This document shows, in pieces, positions 46,384 through 55,361 of a stretch of DNA of 64,000 nucleotides. The DNA lies in contig JBBCGG010000001.1 of the NCBI GenBank assembly GCA_037200525.1, forward strand, positions 335,526 through 399,525. Reading direction: 5' to 3'. A program made the translations under genes and the position numbers. The first letter of the stretch is position 1. Every line of letters begins with the position of its first letter. This stretch comes from Methylocella sp. (GTDB lineage: Bacteria; Pseudomonadota; Alphaproteobacteria; Rhizobiales; Beijerinckiaceae). The notes under the pieces were generated by a model. The model made no database searches and was not told where the DNA came from. It was given only the letters and a program-made list of their open reading frames with translations.

Positions 46384-47215
46384 GCTCAGGACCTATTAAT
46401 TTCTTTTGATCTATGATTCACAGTCTCCTGTGAGGAGGCTTTGATGGGTGATTTGTTTCTGTTGAGCGCGCGCCAGATGGCGCGAATTTCACCGCATTTT
46501 CCACTTTCGCATGGCGTGCCGCGGGTCGATGATCGACGAGTTGTGAGCGGGATCGTCTATGTAATCCGCTACGGCCTGCAATGGAAAGACGCTCCAAAAG
46601 GGTATGGTCCACACAAGACGCTCTACAACCGCTTCATGCGCTGGAGCCGATTGGGCGTGTTCGACCGGATCTTCGCCGCGCTGGCCGGCGAAGGGCCAAA
46701 GCCTGAGCGGATCATGATCGACGCCACCCATCTGAAGGCCCACCGCACGGCGGCAAGCCTTCTTAAAAAGGGGATGTTCCCCGTCGTATCGGGCGCACGA
46801 AAGGCGGCTTGAACTCCAAGCTCCACGCCGTCTGCGACGAAGCCGGAAAACCGATCATCCTGCTGCTTAGCGAAGGCCAGATGAGCGACCACAGGGGCGC
46901 ACGGCTTCTGGCCGATACGCTGCCGCCTGCCTCAGCGCTGATCGCCGACAGAGGCTACGACAGCAACTGGTTCCGCAAGGCGTTGACCGACAAGGGCGTC
47001 GAGCCCTGTATCCCTTTCGACTAAAAGCCGCAAGCTTCCCATTGCCTTTGACAAGACGCTCTACCGCCAGCGTCACAAAATCGAGAACATGTTCGCCAAG
47101 CTGAAGGACTGGCGCCGCATCGCCACCCGTTACGACCGATGCGCCCACACTTTCTTCTCCGCAATCTGCATCGCAGCCGCCGTCGCCTTCTATCTCAATC
47201 AATGAGTCCTGAGCC
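46383..47215 (+). mobile_element. IS5-family element, 833 bp, right copy
   Basis: Inverted relative to the left copy. TA flanks at 46381-46382 and 47216-47217. Encoded peptides are identical to those of the left copy in every frame compared. Together the two copies bracket the tyrosinase, the IS630 remnant and the IS3 remnant. Confidence 0.9.
46444..47205 (+). pseudogene. IS5-family transposase, frameshifted (right copy)
   Basis: Same three-piece structure as the left copy: MGDLFLLSARQM to the A5G4 slip site near 46766, the middle piece ending CIPFD-TAA (47022-47024), then KSRKLPIAFDKTLYRQRHKIENMF in another register to FYLNQ-stop. The shared second frameshift suggests that both descend from an already broken copy. 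Confidence 0.8.
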
Positions 47216-47218
47216 TAG

Positions 47219-47431
47219 CTCTGGAAATGGACCACCAAAGCCAAGCGCTTCACGGCTGCAAAAGCCATACTTCAGGGAGGATCACTTTTCAGGGGGAAGG
47301 CCAATCGAGGACCAGAAGTGCGTTCCGGGAGCGACAGCGGTGGCGATTTCATCAAGATGCAAGGGCAGAGGGTAAAGGAACGTCACACATTCGTGACCGC
47401 CATGGTCTATCATTCTCTTGCTCGCAATTAA
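47219..47431 (+). pseudogene. gene fragment cut by the right IS copy
   Basis: An open frame without a start runs from the IS edge to a TAA: LWKWTTKAKRFTAAKAIL, then FIKMQGQRVKERHTFVTAMVYHSLARN. The composition is protein-like. It is probably the 3' end of a gene whose front was lost when the IS arrived. Family not recognised. Confidence 0.4.
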
Positions 47432-48013
47432 CATATTATAATATAATATGATTATATAACAATCTCGTCGGATTAATTTCTGCGAGAGGGTGTTATTGGC
47501 GAACGTTATTTGGGAGGACCTCTTGCCTCACAAAGCTTGCAACGTCGGCGTATGTAAGCACGTTTCGTTCAGCGCCCCGAAGCGGCGGCCTAGCCTGCAA
47601 ATCATTCGGCCCGCCATCGGCTTCTATGAAGCGCGGCGCTCCCGCTGGGAAACAAGTCCCACAAAGACGGCGGCGAAGCCGAAGTTTCCCTTTAAAATAC
47701 ATCTATAGTCTGTCGCTTAGAGCCGGCGAGTGTGTACTGCTCCCGGACGACTGCAAGCTCAGGCTAATCACGGCTGAATTACATTTCGCTATGATGTCTA
47801 TGAATTGGAATTGCCCGCTAGGCGGCAACGCAATGCGATTACAAGAAAGAAAGACTCAGCAGACACCAGCACGTTTAAGCCTTCGTTCGTTCCTCAATAA
47901 ATAGAAGGTAATAACTCAGGACGCGGACTGAAGTCACGGTATTCGTAATATAACTGTATGGTAGATGTGCATGCAATGATGACCATGGCTAACTCATAAA
48001 ACGGAATAATTAG
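47432..48013. other. AT-rich gap with no clear gene
   Basis: GC drops sharply from here to about 48,450. Frames at 47490-47708 on both strands give Arg/Pro-rich peptides without family features. The run of TA-rich sequence at 47,430-47,465 may be a promoter or an old integration scar. Confidence 0.45.
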
Positions 48014-48400
48014 ATGTACGATGGTTCGGAGGGTGATATTTTCGCTAACGCTGCAATTAAGCAGGATGGAAATGTTCAAACATGGAATGATTCGCGGCGA
48101 GAGATCGCTCGTATAGATAGTAATAATAGCGTATATTGGTTTACTACCGATTTACGTTTCGATGACAATCGCAATGATTTTTGGCTCGTAATACAATATT
48201 TTGGTTTCCGTAATAGAGACACTGTTGGAAATAAAATGGGAGCAGGCCGACAAATATTTACGCCGAAGCAAGCTGAGTCGGTGGAAAAACGAATTATTGA
48301 ATATTACTCAAGTCCGGAAAATAAGAGAATGTATCCTTTTAACAGACGTGCCAGCAAATTCCTCGGCGTCATATTCGAAGACGGATGGATCTTGGGTTGA
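48014..48400 (+). CDS. hypothetical protein of low GC content
   Basis: The product is 128 residues: MYDGSEGDIFANAAIKQDG, RREIARIDSNNSVYWFTTDLRF, FWLVIQYFGFRNRDTVGNKMGAGRQIFT, ending FLGVIFEDGWILG. It is well-balanced and probably real. No family recognised. Its base composition is clearly more AT-rich than the core genes, which suggests transfer. It stands directly before the repetitive secreted protein and may belong to that locus. Confidence 0.6.
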   Translation: MYDGSEGDIFANAAIKQDGNVQTWNDSRREIARIDSNNSVYWFTTDLRFDDNRNDFWLVIQYFGFRNRDTVGNKMGAGRQIFTPKQAESVEKRIIEYYSSPENKRMYPFNRRASKFLGVIFEDGWILG

Positions 48401-48461
48401 TTATTTCCCAAGATATCCAAAACTAGAGACAAAGTTAGGCTTAGAGTATTGGGAGATTGCT

Positions 48462-48929
48462 GTGAGTTATTCATCCGCCGTACAAGCCGCGCTAGCGCAA
48501 TTATCTAGCGCGACGACATTGCAGGAAGTGACTGATATCGCCAATTCGCTGTCCGCGGCGGCAACCAGCCCGAACGGTGTTCTTTATAGCGGAATGGTTG
48601 GTTTGCAAGGGTCAAATGTTGTAGCTCAATCATTTGCTTCTGCTACCGGCGCAAGCATTATAAACAATACAGATAGAGCTCAATTCCTTGCATTATTAGA
48701 TCCAAATGGAGCATCTGCATACAATGACGTATTAACTACGATTATTCAGAATACAGAGGGCTTGACAGCTTCCGCGGCCATAACCCAAGCCCAAATAGTT
48801 CTTTTCGGCAGTGTTCCGGGGGTTGAGCCGATTGTTACCAACGTGACAGCCTCATTGTGGGGTCAAGCGTCGGCAGCATTTGTCAGTTCTCTCACCGGCG
48901 ATGTTACAGTTCGGGTCAGCCGCATCTAA
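48462..48929 (+). pseudogene. N-terminal part of the giant repetitive secreted protein (frame broken)
   Basis: GTG 48462 follows GGGAG with good spacing. 155 codons: VQAALAQLSSATTLQEVTDIA, AFVSSLTGDVTV, then VSRI-stop. The frame +1 from here continues smoothly as GSAASNMGIFAQVEIPALLENSG, so one extra base near 48911 splits a single gene. Ala/Ser/Thr-rich helical sequence, as in the N-terminal region of type I secreted adhesins. Confidence 0.6.
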
Positions 48930-51900
48930 TATGGGGATTTTCGCGCAGGTCGAGATTCCAGCTCTTCTTGAGAACTCCGGCATAACGTCGATTGCTGGTC
49001 AATCACTTGCAAGCATTGAGGCTCTATATACTACCGGTGGCTTGGCAGATGTATTACCGGCCCTCCAAACGTCATTTACCGCGGCTCTCGCAAGCGGCGG
49101 CCTTTTTGTTCAAGGCACCAGTGAAGCAGCGGTTGTCGCCTTCTCGCAAGAAGGACTAACGGCTCTTGGGCAGGCGACGGGTGACGCACTCACAAGTGCC
49201 GCGTTGCAGTCGGCCGGCTATACCGTTTTGTCTGGAGCCGCCACGGTCGCCGAAGATGCGCTCGGAGCAGCCGGAAGCGCCGCGCTGGCATTTCTTGGAA
49301 CTGCGGTAGGTGGAGCAATTATCAACATTTTAACGAGCGCAACTCCCGCCAATGCGGGTGAAGATGAAATCGCGCGGCAAAATTCCAACATAGGGGCTGA
49401 TTTGCCGAATGGCGCCGGACCCAACCTTGTTACAACGAATGCCGATGGTAGTACGACAATCGAGCTGCCTGTCGTGGACGTGTACGAAAACGGCGCGCCA
49501 ACCGCGACGACAGACATTACTTTGAATATCAATTCCACTGCCACTGCAGTTACTGCTGCTGCGACGGCAACCGGGCAAGGAGCGGTCGTCGACCTCAACG
49601 ATACGGCTGTGACTTTCGCCCCGAACGCTTCAGGAAGTTTAGGCGGCGACAGCAACAGCGTGGCTTTGACCACAGGCAATGCCATCTCCATCACCGGCGG
49701 CACTGGCAACGTCGTGATCAATGACGTCGCGGGAGACGGCGTCAATCTCGGCAGCAACACATCGACGACAATTGATGGCAGCGGCGGTTATTTCGGCATC
49801 GTCGGAACGAACGTCACGGTGGCTGCATCCGGCGAGGAAGCCGCCACGATAGCCGGGGCTTCGTTCAACCTGACCGGCAACGGCAACAGCGTCACTGAAG
49901 CCGCCAACACTTCAGCCAACGTAGACGGCAATAACAACACCCTCGACATGCAAACCGGGGGCCAGGACTACTTTGGGATCACTGGCGGCACAGGGAACGT
50001 CGTAAATAACGATGTCGCCGGGGACGAGGTTAATCTGTACGACAACACCTCGACGACGATCACAGGCAGCGGCGGTTACTTCGGCATCGTGGGAACGAAT
50101 GTCTACGTTGTCGCCTCGGGTGAATCGTCGGACACATTGGCAGGCGCTACGGCGAACGTAGTTGGAGACAGCAACACGATCACAGCTGCCGCCAGCGCCT
50201 ATATCGGCGTTATCGGCGACGACAATGTGCTATCGGGTGCAGCCGGCGCGAGCACGAATCTTGAGGGCAGCAACGACACCGCGACCATGGCCAACGGCGA
50301 CTATGTCGGCGTTATTTCGGGCACGGGTGAGGCAATCAGCGATTCGAGCGGCCAGATTGTGATGGACGCGAATACAACCGCAAATATCAATGGCGCCGAC
50401 GATGGGATTTCTTCCGGCGGCCAAGTTGCGATCAACATCACCGGTGACAGCAATACGGCGACGGTCGGTGCGGGAAGCTATGTCGGGGTCGTTTCGGGCA
50501 CGGGTGAGGCAATCAGCGATTCGAGCGGCCAGATTGTGATGGACGCGAATACAACCGCAAATATCAATGGCGCCGACGATGGGATTTCTTCCGACGGCCA
50601 AGTTGCGATTAACATCACCGGTGACAGCAATACGGCGACGGTCGGTGCGGGAAGCTATGTCGGGGTCGTTTCGGGCACGGGTGAGGCAATCAGCGATTCG
50701 AGCGGCCAGATTGTGATGGACGCGAATACAACCGCGAATATTAATGGCGCCGACGATGGGATTTCTTCCGGCGGCCAAGTTGCGATCAACATCACCGGTG
50801 ACAGCAATACGGCGACGGTCGGTGCGGGAAGCTATGTCGGGGTCGTTTCGGGCACGGGCGAGGCAATCAGCGACTCGAGCGGCCAGATTGTGATGGACGC
50901 CAATGAATCAGCGAACATAACTGGGGTGAGCGATACAATCTCTGCCGGCGTCGGAACGAGCATTAACATCGCCGGGAACAATGATACGGTGACGATGGCC
51001 AATGGCGATTATGTCGGTGTTGTTTCTGGCACGAACGAGACGATCAACGAGTCGAGTGGCCAAGTTGTAATGCTCGCGAATGAATCGGCGAACGTCGTTG
51101 GCAGCGGCAACACGATTTCAGCGGGCGCCAGCTATGTCGGTGTTATTGGCGATGACAATGTATTGTCGGGTGCAGCCGGCGCGAGCACGAATCTTGAGGG
51201 CAGCAACGACACCGCGACCATGGCCAACGGCGACTATGTCGGCGTTATTTCGGGCGCGGGCGAGGCAATCAGCGATTCGAGCGGCCAGATTGTGATGGAC
51301 GCGAATACAACCGCGAATATTAATGGCGCCGGCGATGCGATTTCTTCCGGTGGCCAAGTTGCCATCAACATCACCGGTGACAGCAATACGGCGACGATGG
51401 GCAGCGGAAGCTATGTCGACGTCGTTTCGGGCACGGGCGAGGCAATCAGCGATTCGAGCGGCCAGATCGTGATGGGCGCCAATGAATCAGCGACCATAAG
51501 CGGCGCTAGCGACACAATTTCCGCTGGCGTCGGAACGTCAATCAGCGTCGCTGGAGACGACAATAGCATTACGACGAATGGCGCTAGCGACTACGTCGGC
51601 ATTGTTAGCGGTCAAGGGGAAGTCGTGAACATGACCGGCGGGACATTCGCGGTCCAAGACGGCGTCTCGGCGACCATCAGCGGTTCCAACATCACAGCGG
51701 ACCTCGAAGCCGATTTTTCCGGGAGCATAGCGGGCGCGAACAATACGGCGTATCTTCCCAACGATGGCGACTCCACTCTGAATTTCTCCGGGACGGGATT
51801 TGTGGGTTCGAATGGGAACCAGATCGATCTTGTCGGTAGTGGGACCAGTGCGACTATCAATGGCACCGGCGACGGGATCGATCTGAATGCCGGGAGCCAA

Positions 51901-52470
51901 ACTTTGACCACAAGCGGCGATGACACAGTAACCGTCGCGGCAGGCATGACCGAAACGATTTATGGCAACAATGACACCATCGTCGAACAAGGCAATGACG
52001 ACGTTTACGTCAGCGGCGACAACGATTACGTCGAAGGCAATTCCTCTGACACCACATACGACCCTTACGGATATAACGGCGACGGCGGCGATGGAGACGG
52101 CGGCGGCGACGGCGGCTATGGCGGTGGCGGCGGTTATTATGGGGGTTATGATATTGCGAAGAGCGCAACTAACTCGCCGATGTTGAAGGGCGCCAATATT
52201 GGGCAGGTGGCGCAATTCGACAATCTCCATGCGCAAACAGGGGCGTCGAAGGCGGCGGAGCTTGCGCAGCTTCATGCTTTTGGAGCGATGCAGGCGGAAG
52301 CCTCAGCAACGTCGGGCGCGGCCACTTCTGCGGTTTTCGCAGGAGCCAAATGGAGCAGCAACGTCATTACCTGGAGTTTCGCTACAGGCCCTGGGACGGC
52401 GGCCTCGCCGTTCAGCGGATCGCTGAGCGCCAGCTACCAGGCTGTCGTGGAGCAGGCCCTCCAGACGTGA
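48880..52470 (+). CDS. repetitive secreted adhesin-like protein, central part
   Basis: 1196 codons rich in Gly, Asn, Asp, Ser, Thr and Ala with almost no Cys or Lys. Residues ~1-165 continue the helical N-terminus. Then beta-solenoid-like repeats of the form GxGNxVxxxxNTSxNxxGxxN run to ~1030, including near-identical 59-residue units. A Gly/Asp/Tyr-rich linker (DGGDGDGGGDGGYGGGGGYYG) is followed by ~100 residues that begin a matrixin-type protease (NVITWSFATGPGTAASPF to VVEQALQT). It ends at TGA 52468-52470, in the place of a Trp codon; the same frame continues with the rest of the protease domain. Probable cargo of the type I secretion genes downstream. Confidence 0.8.
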   Translation: MSVLSPAMLQFGSAASNMGIFAQVEIPALLENSGITSIAGQSLASIEALYTTGGLADVLPALQTSFTAALASGGLFVQGTSEAAVVAFSQEGLTALGQATGDALTSAALQSAGYTVLSGAATVAEDALGAAGSAALAFLGTAVGGAIINILTSATPANAGEDEIARQNSNIGADLPNGAGPNLVTTNADGSTTIELPVVDVYENGAPTATTDITLNINSTATAVTAAATATGQGAVVDLNDTAVTFAPNASGSLGGDSNSVALTTGNAISITGGTGNVVINDVAGDGVNLGSNTSTTIDGSGGYFGIVGTNVTVAASGEEAATIAGASFNLTGNGNSVTEAANTSANVDGNNNTLDMQTGGQDYFGITGGTGNVVNNDVAGDEVNLYDNTSTTITGSGGYFGIVGTNVYVVASGESSDTLAGATANVVGDSNTITAAASAYIGVIGDDNVLSGAAGASTNLEGSNDTATMANGDYVGVISGTGEAISDSSGQIVMDANTTANINGADDGISSGGQVAINITGDSNTATVGAGSYVGVVSGTGEAISDSSGQIVMDANTTANINGADDGISSDGQVAINITGDSNTATVGAGSYVGVVSGTGEAISDSSGQIVMDANTTANINGADDGISSGGQVAINITGDSNTATVGAGSYVGVVSGTGEAISDSSGQIVMDANESANITGVSDTISAGVGTSINIAGNNDTVTMANGDYVGVVSGTNETINESSGQVVMLANESANVVGSGNTISAGASYVGVIGDDNVLSGAAGASTNLEGSNDTATMANGDYVGVISGAGEAISDSSGQIVMDANTTANINGAGDAISSGGQVAINITGDSNTATMGSGSYVDVVSGTGEAISDSSGQIVMGANESATISGASDTISAGVGTSISVAGDDNSITTNGASDYVGIVSGQGEVVNMTGGTFAVQDGVSATISGSNITADLEADFSGSIAGANNTAYLPNDGDSTLNFSGTGFVGSNGNQIDLVGSGTSATINGTGDGIDLNAGSQTLTTSGDDTVTVAAGMTETIYGNNDTIVEQGNDDVYVSGDNDYVEGNSSDTTYDPYGYNGDGGDGDGGGDGGYGGGGGYYGGYDIAKSATNSPMLKGANIGQVAQFDNLHAQTGASKAAELAQLHAFGAMQAEASATSGAATSAVFAGAKWSSNVITWSFATGPGTAASPFSGSLSASYQAVVEQALQT
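50300..51530 (+). repeat. 177-bp (59-residue) tandem repeats in the secreted protein gene
   Basis: The anchor GATGGACGCG or its variants occurs at 50361, 50538, 50715, 50892, 51069, 51294 and 51471. Spacing is exactly 177 bp except one interval of 225 bp (177 plus 48). Copies 1-4 are nearly identical in DNA, which points to recent unequal exchange. The protein unit holds ISDSSGQIVMDANTTANING and GQVAINITGDSNTATVGAGS. Confidence 0.9.
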
Positions 52471-53094
52471 ACGGCGGCGTCGGGTCTCAAATTCGAGGAA
52501 GTAACGGACTCATCACAGAGCGATATCCGCATCGGGTTGGGCGACTTCGACACGCAATCGACCGGCGTGCTTGGCTATACGAGTTATAAGGCGCAAGGCG
52601 GCGTGATCCAGCCCGGCGCGATCATCCGGCTGGAAGATCCGGCAGAGACGGCGCTGAGCGGGACAGGCGCCCAGGCCACATATGCCGGAACAGGCGCAAC
52701 GGTTTATCAGACGGCGCTGCATGAAATCGGCCATGCGCTCGGTCTTGGCGATGACGCCGACCCGAACTCAGTGATGTCGCCGACGTCTGGGGCAAGCAAT
52801 CAGACGCTCGACCAGACCGACATCGCAGGGATAAAGGCGCTATACGATCCATCATCCTCGTTCATTGGCTCAGGTTCTCCTGCGGCAAATTCTCTTGGCG
52901 GGGCGAAGCCAGCGTCTTCGATGTCCTCTTCGCTGGCAGGGAGCGTCGTACCTGCGCCGTCTCCAAACCTCAATCAGCTGATCCAGGCCATGGCCTCTTT
53001 CGGCAGCCCGCAAGGCGCGGCGGCATCGTCCAATCCGGTCTACATCCCGAAGCCTCCCGAGGCGACTATCGCTGCTCACCCGCATGCACATTGA
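52471..53094 (+). CDS. matrixin-like metalloprotease domain, continuation after in-frame TGA
   Basis: In frame with the preceding 1196-codon stretch. TAASGLKFEEVTDSSQSDIRIG, DFDTQSTGVLGYT, and the zinc motif HEIGHALGLGDDADPNSVM (His at 52720) form the second half of an M10/matrixin-type protease domain. The third zinc ligand position holds Asp rather than His. After the domain come ~100 residues of Ser/Pro/Ala-rich sequence ending in His/Pro. No normal start codon with a ribosome site lies between 52471 and the protease core (ATG 52537 is internal), so expression alone is unlikely. Confidence 0.7.
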   Translation, partial: TAASGLKFEEVTDSSQSDIRIGLGDFDTQSTGVLGYTSYKAQGGVIQPGAIIRLEDPAETALSGTGAQATYAGTGATVYQTALHEIGHALGLGDDADPNSVMSPTSGASNQTLDQTDIAGIKALYDPSSSFIGSGSPAANSLGGAKPASSMSSSLAGSVVPAPSPNLNQLIQAMASFGSPQGAAASSNPVYIPKPPEATIAAHPHAH

Positions 53095-53216
53095 CGACTG
53101 TCGCGCTGATATAAAGCAGCGCATGGCAAAAGCATTCGCGGCGTTCAACTGCCGCGAATGCGCAACAGCGGAACGCGACGCACGAGGCGAATGACGGGTA
53201 TGTCACATCGGAGGGC

Positions 53217-55361
53217 ATGCAAATGCGGGAGTCAATTGGCGCCGCCAACATCGATGCCGGGCTGGAGTGCTTGACCTTACTGCTGCATTTTCACGGCGTC
53301 CCTGCCGATGCCGCCCAAATCAGGCATCGATTTGGAGGAGCGCCCATAGGCGTAACGGAGATCCTGCGCTGCGCTAAAGAGTTCAAGCTCAAAGCAAGAG
53401 CAATAACGACGGATTGGAAAAGATTAGCGCGCCAGCCGCTTCCTGTGATCGCTGAGCGCAGCGACGGCACATTTCTGATCGTCGCCAAAATCACAGACGA
53501 AGGTGCACTGATACAGAGGCCCTTTGTGAACCGTCCGGAGATCATCAGTCGCCGGGAGTTCGAGGCGAATTGGCATGGTCGTATTGTCCTCATGGCGCGT
53601 CGCGCCGCACTCGGCGAGCTAGCCCGACGCTTCGACCTCACATGGTTCCTGCAGGCGATGGCAAAGTATCGTCACCTCTTTGCTGAAGTGATTTTCGCGT
53701 CTTTTTTCCTCCAACTATTCGCTCTGGCGACCCCTCTATTCTTCCAGGTCGTTACCGATAAGGTTTTGGTACATCGCGGCTTTACGACCCTTGATGTGCT
53801 GGTGGTCGGCCTTCTGACCGTCTCTGTGTTCGAGACTGTCCTCACTGCACTTCGTACCTATGTTTTCGCCCACACAACCAATCGCATAGACGTAGAACTC
53901 GGAGCGCGCCTATTTCGCCATTTGGTGTCGCTCCCAATTGGCTATTTTGAGGCGCGACGAGCGGGCGACTCAGTTGCACGGGTGCGCGAGCTCGAGAATA
54001 TTCGGAATTTTCTAACCAGCTCGGCGCTTACTCTCGTCATTGATGTCTTCTTCACTTTCGTATTCCTGGGCGTGATGTTCTGCTATTCGCCTCAGCTCAC
54101 CTTTATTGTCCTTGGCTCTTTCCCATTTTATATCGGGGTGTCTGTCGCCGTCACGCCGGTATTCCGTCGCCGCCTTGAGGAGAAATTCGAACGCGGGGCT
54201 GAGAACCAGTCCTTTCTGGTTGAAAGCGTTAGCGCCATTGAGACGCTAAAAGCAATGGCGATCGAACCGCAGATGCAGAAACGTTGGGAAGAGCAGCTCG
54301 CAGCCTACGTACATGCAAGCTTTCGAGTACTTTCTCTCGGTAATTGGGGGAGTCAGGGAGTGCAGCTCGTCAGTAAAATTGTCACCGCGCTGACGCTCTA
54401 TTTTGGCGCTCACCTCGTAATCGACGGCGGTCTCACGGTTGGCGAACTCATTGCCTTCAACATGCTAGCCGGCCGCGTCGCGCAACCGGTATTGCGTCTT
54501 GCTCAGCTATGGCAAGACTTCCACCAAGCTCGCATTTCCATTGCAAGATTGGGCGACATTCTTAATACAACACCGGAACCTGCTTATAGCGTCTCGCGAG
54601 CTGCGCTCCCTGCCATTCGCGGCGAGGTTGTCTTTGAACATGTGACATTCCGCTATAGGCTTGATGGCGCGGAAGTGCTGCACGATGTAAATCTGCGCAT
54701 TCCAGCCGGTCAGATGGTGGGTATCGTTGGGCCATCTGGCTCAGGCAAGTCGACGCTGACCAAACTGGTCCAGCGTCTCTACGTCCCCGAGAGCGGGAGA
54801 GTGCTCGTCGACGGCGTCGATCTCGGCGTCGTCGACGTCACGTGGCTGCGTCGTCAGGTCGGCGTGGTGCTCCAAGAAAATGTTCTTTTCAACCGAACTA
54901 TCCGCGACAACATAGCATTCGCTGATCCCGCTATGTCGATGGAGCGTGTGATCGCTGTTTCTCAATTAGCTGGGGCGCATGATTTTATTCTGGAGTTGCC
55001 GCAGGGCTATGACACGATCGTTGGCGAACGAGGAGCGAGTCTTTCAGGAGGGCAACGGCAACGCATCGCAATCGCGCGAGCCCTAATAAGCGATCCGAGG
55101 ATCCTTATTTTTGATGAGGCGACGAGCGCGCTCGACTATGAGAGCGAGCGCATCATTCAAGATAATATGCGAAAAATCGCCGCCGGCCGCACGGTGCTTG
55201 TCATCGCACATCGACTTTCAACTGTTCGTCGGGCCGACCGAATTGTCACCATCGAGCGCGGTCGGGTAGTCGAAGATGGCGACCACGATGAACTCATTCG
55301 GGTGGGGGGTCGATACGCGACCTTGCATCGTTTGCAGGCGGGTATCCATGAAGTCATCTGA
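53217..55361 (+). CDS. type I secretion ABC transporter (HlyB-like)
   Basis: 714 residues. Residues 1-130 are a C39-peptidase-like domain whose catalytic Cys is replaced (IDAGLECLTLLLHFHG, Ala where the Cys would be), as in RTX-type transporters that bind rather than cut their substrate. Residues ~150-430 hold the membrane helices (FFLQLFALATPLFFQVVTDKVLVHRG). The ATPase has GPSGSGKST, LSGGQRQR and LIFDEATSALD. It starts at ATG 53217 or 53223. It overlaps the hlyD-like gene by 14 bp and follows the giant cargo gene by 122 bp. No TolC-type gene is in the window. Confidence 0.92.
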   Translation: MQMRESIGAANIDAGLECLTLLLHFHGVPADAAQIRHRFGGAPIGVTEILRCAKEFKLKARAITTDWKRLARQPLPVIAERSDGTFLIVAKITDEGALIQRPFVNRPEIISRREFEANWHGRIVLMARRAALGELARRFDLTWFLQAMAKYRHLFAEVIFASFFLQLFALATPLFFQVVTDKVLVHRGFTTLDVLVVGLLTVSVFETVLTALRTYVFAHTTNRIDVELGARLFRHLVSLPIGYFEARRAGDSVARVRELENIRNFLTSSALTLVIDVFFTFVFLGVMFCYSPQLTFIVLGSFPFYIGVSVAVTPVFRRRLEEKFERGAENQSFLVESVSAIETLKAMAIEPQMQKRWEEQLAAYVHASFRVLSLGNWGSQGVQLVSKIVTALTLYFGAHLVIDGGLTVGELIAFNMLAGRVAQPVLRLAQLWQDFHQARISIARLGDILNTTPEPAYSVSRAALPAIRGEVVFEHVTFRYRLDGAEVLHDVNLRIPAGQMVGIVGPSGSGKSTLTKLVQRLYVPESGRVLVDGVDLGVVDVTWLRRQVGVVLQENVLFNRTIRDNIAFADPAMSMERVIAVSQLAGAHDFILELPQGYDTIVGERGASLSGGQRQRIAIARALISDPRILIFDEATSALDYESERIIQDNMRKIAAGRTVLVIAHRLSTVRRADRIVTIERGRVVEDGDHDELIRVGGRYATLHRLQAGIHEVI

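Noticed and set aside
50230-50778. Long minus-strand frame opposite the 177-bp repeats
   Set aside because: It repeats with the same period as the plus-strand gene and is rich in Arg, Ile and Ala from reverse reading; it is a shadow of the repeat.
50300-51530. CRISPR array
   Set aside because: Regular spacing, but units are 177 bp, keep an open frame, and have no variable spacers between short identical repeats.
52468-52470. Selenocysteine insertion at the in-frame TGA
   Set aside because: The position corresponds to Trp in the family, and no selenocysteine insertion hairpin or selA/selB genes are visible. Nonsense mutation or readthrough is simpler.
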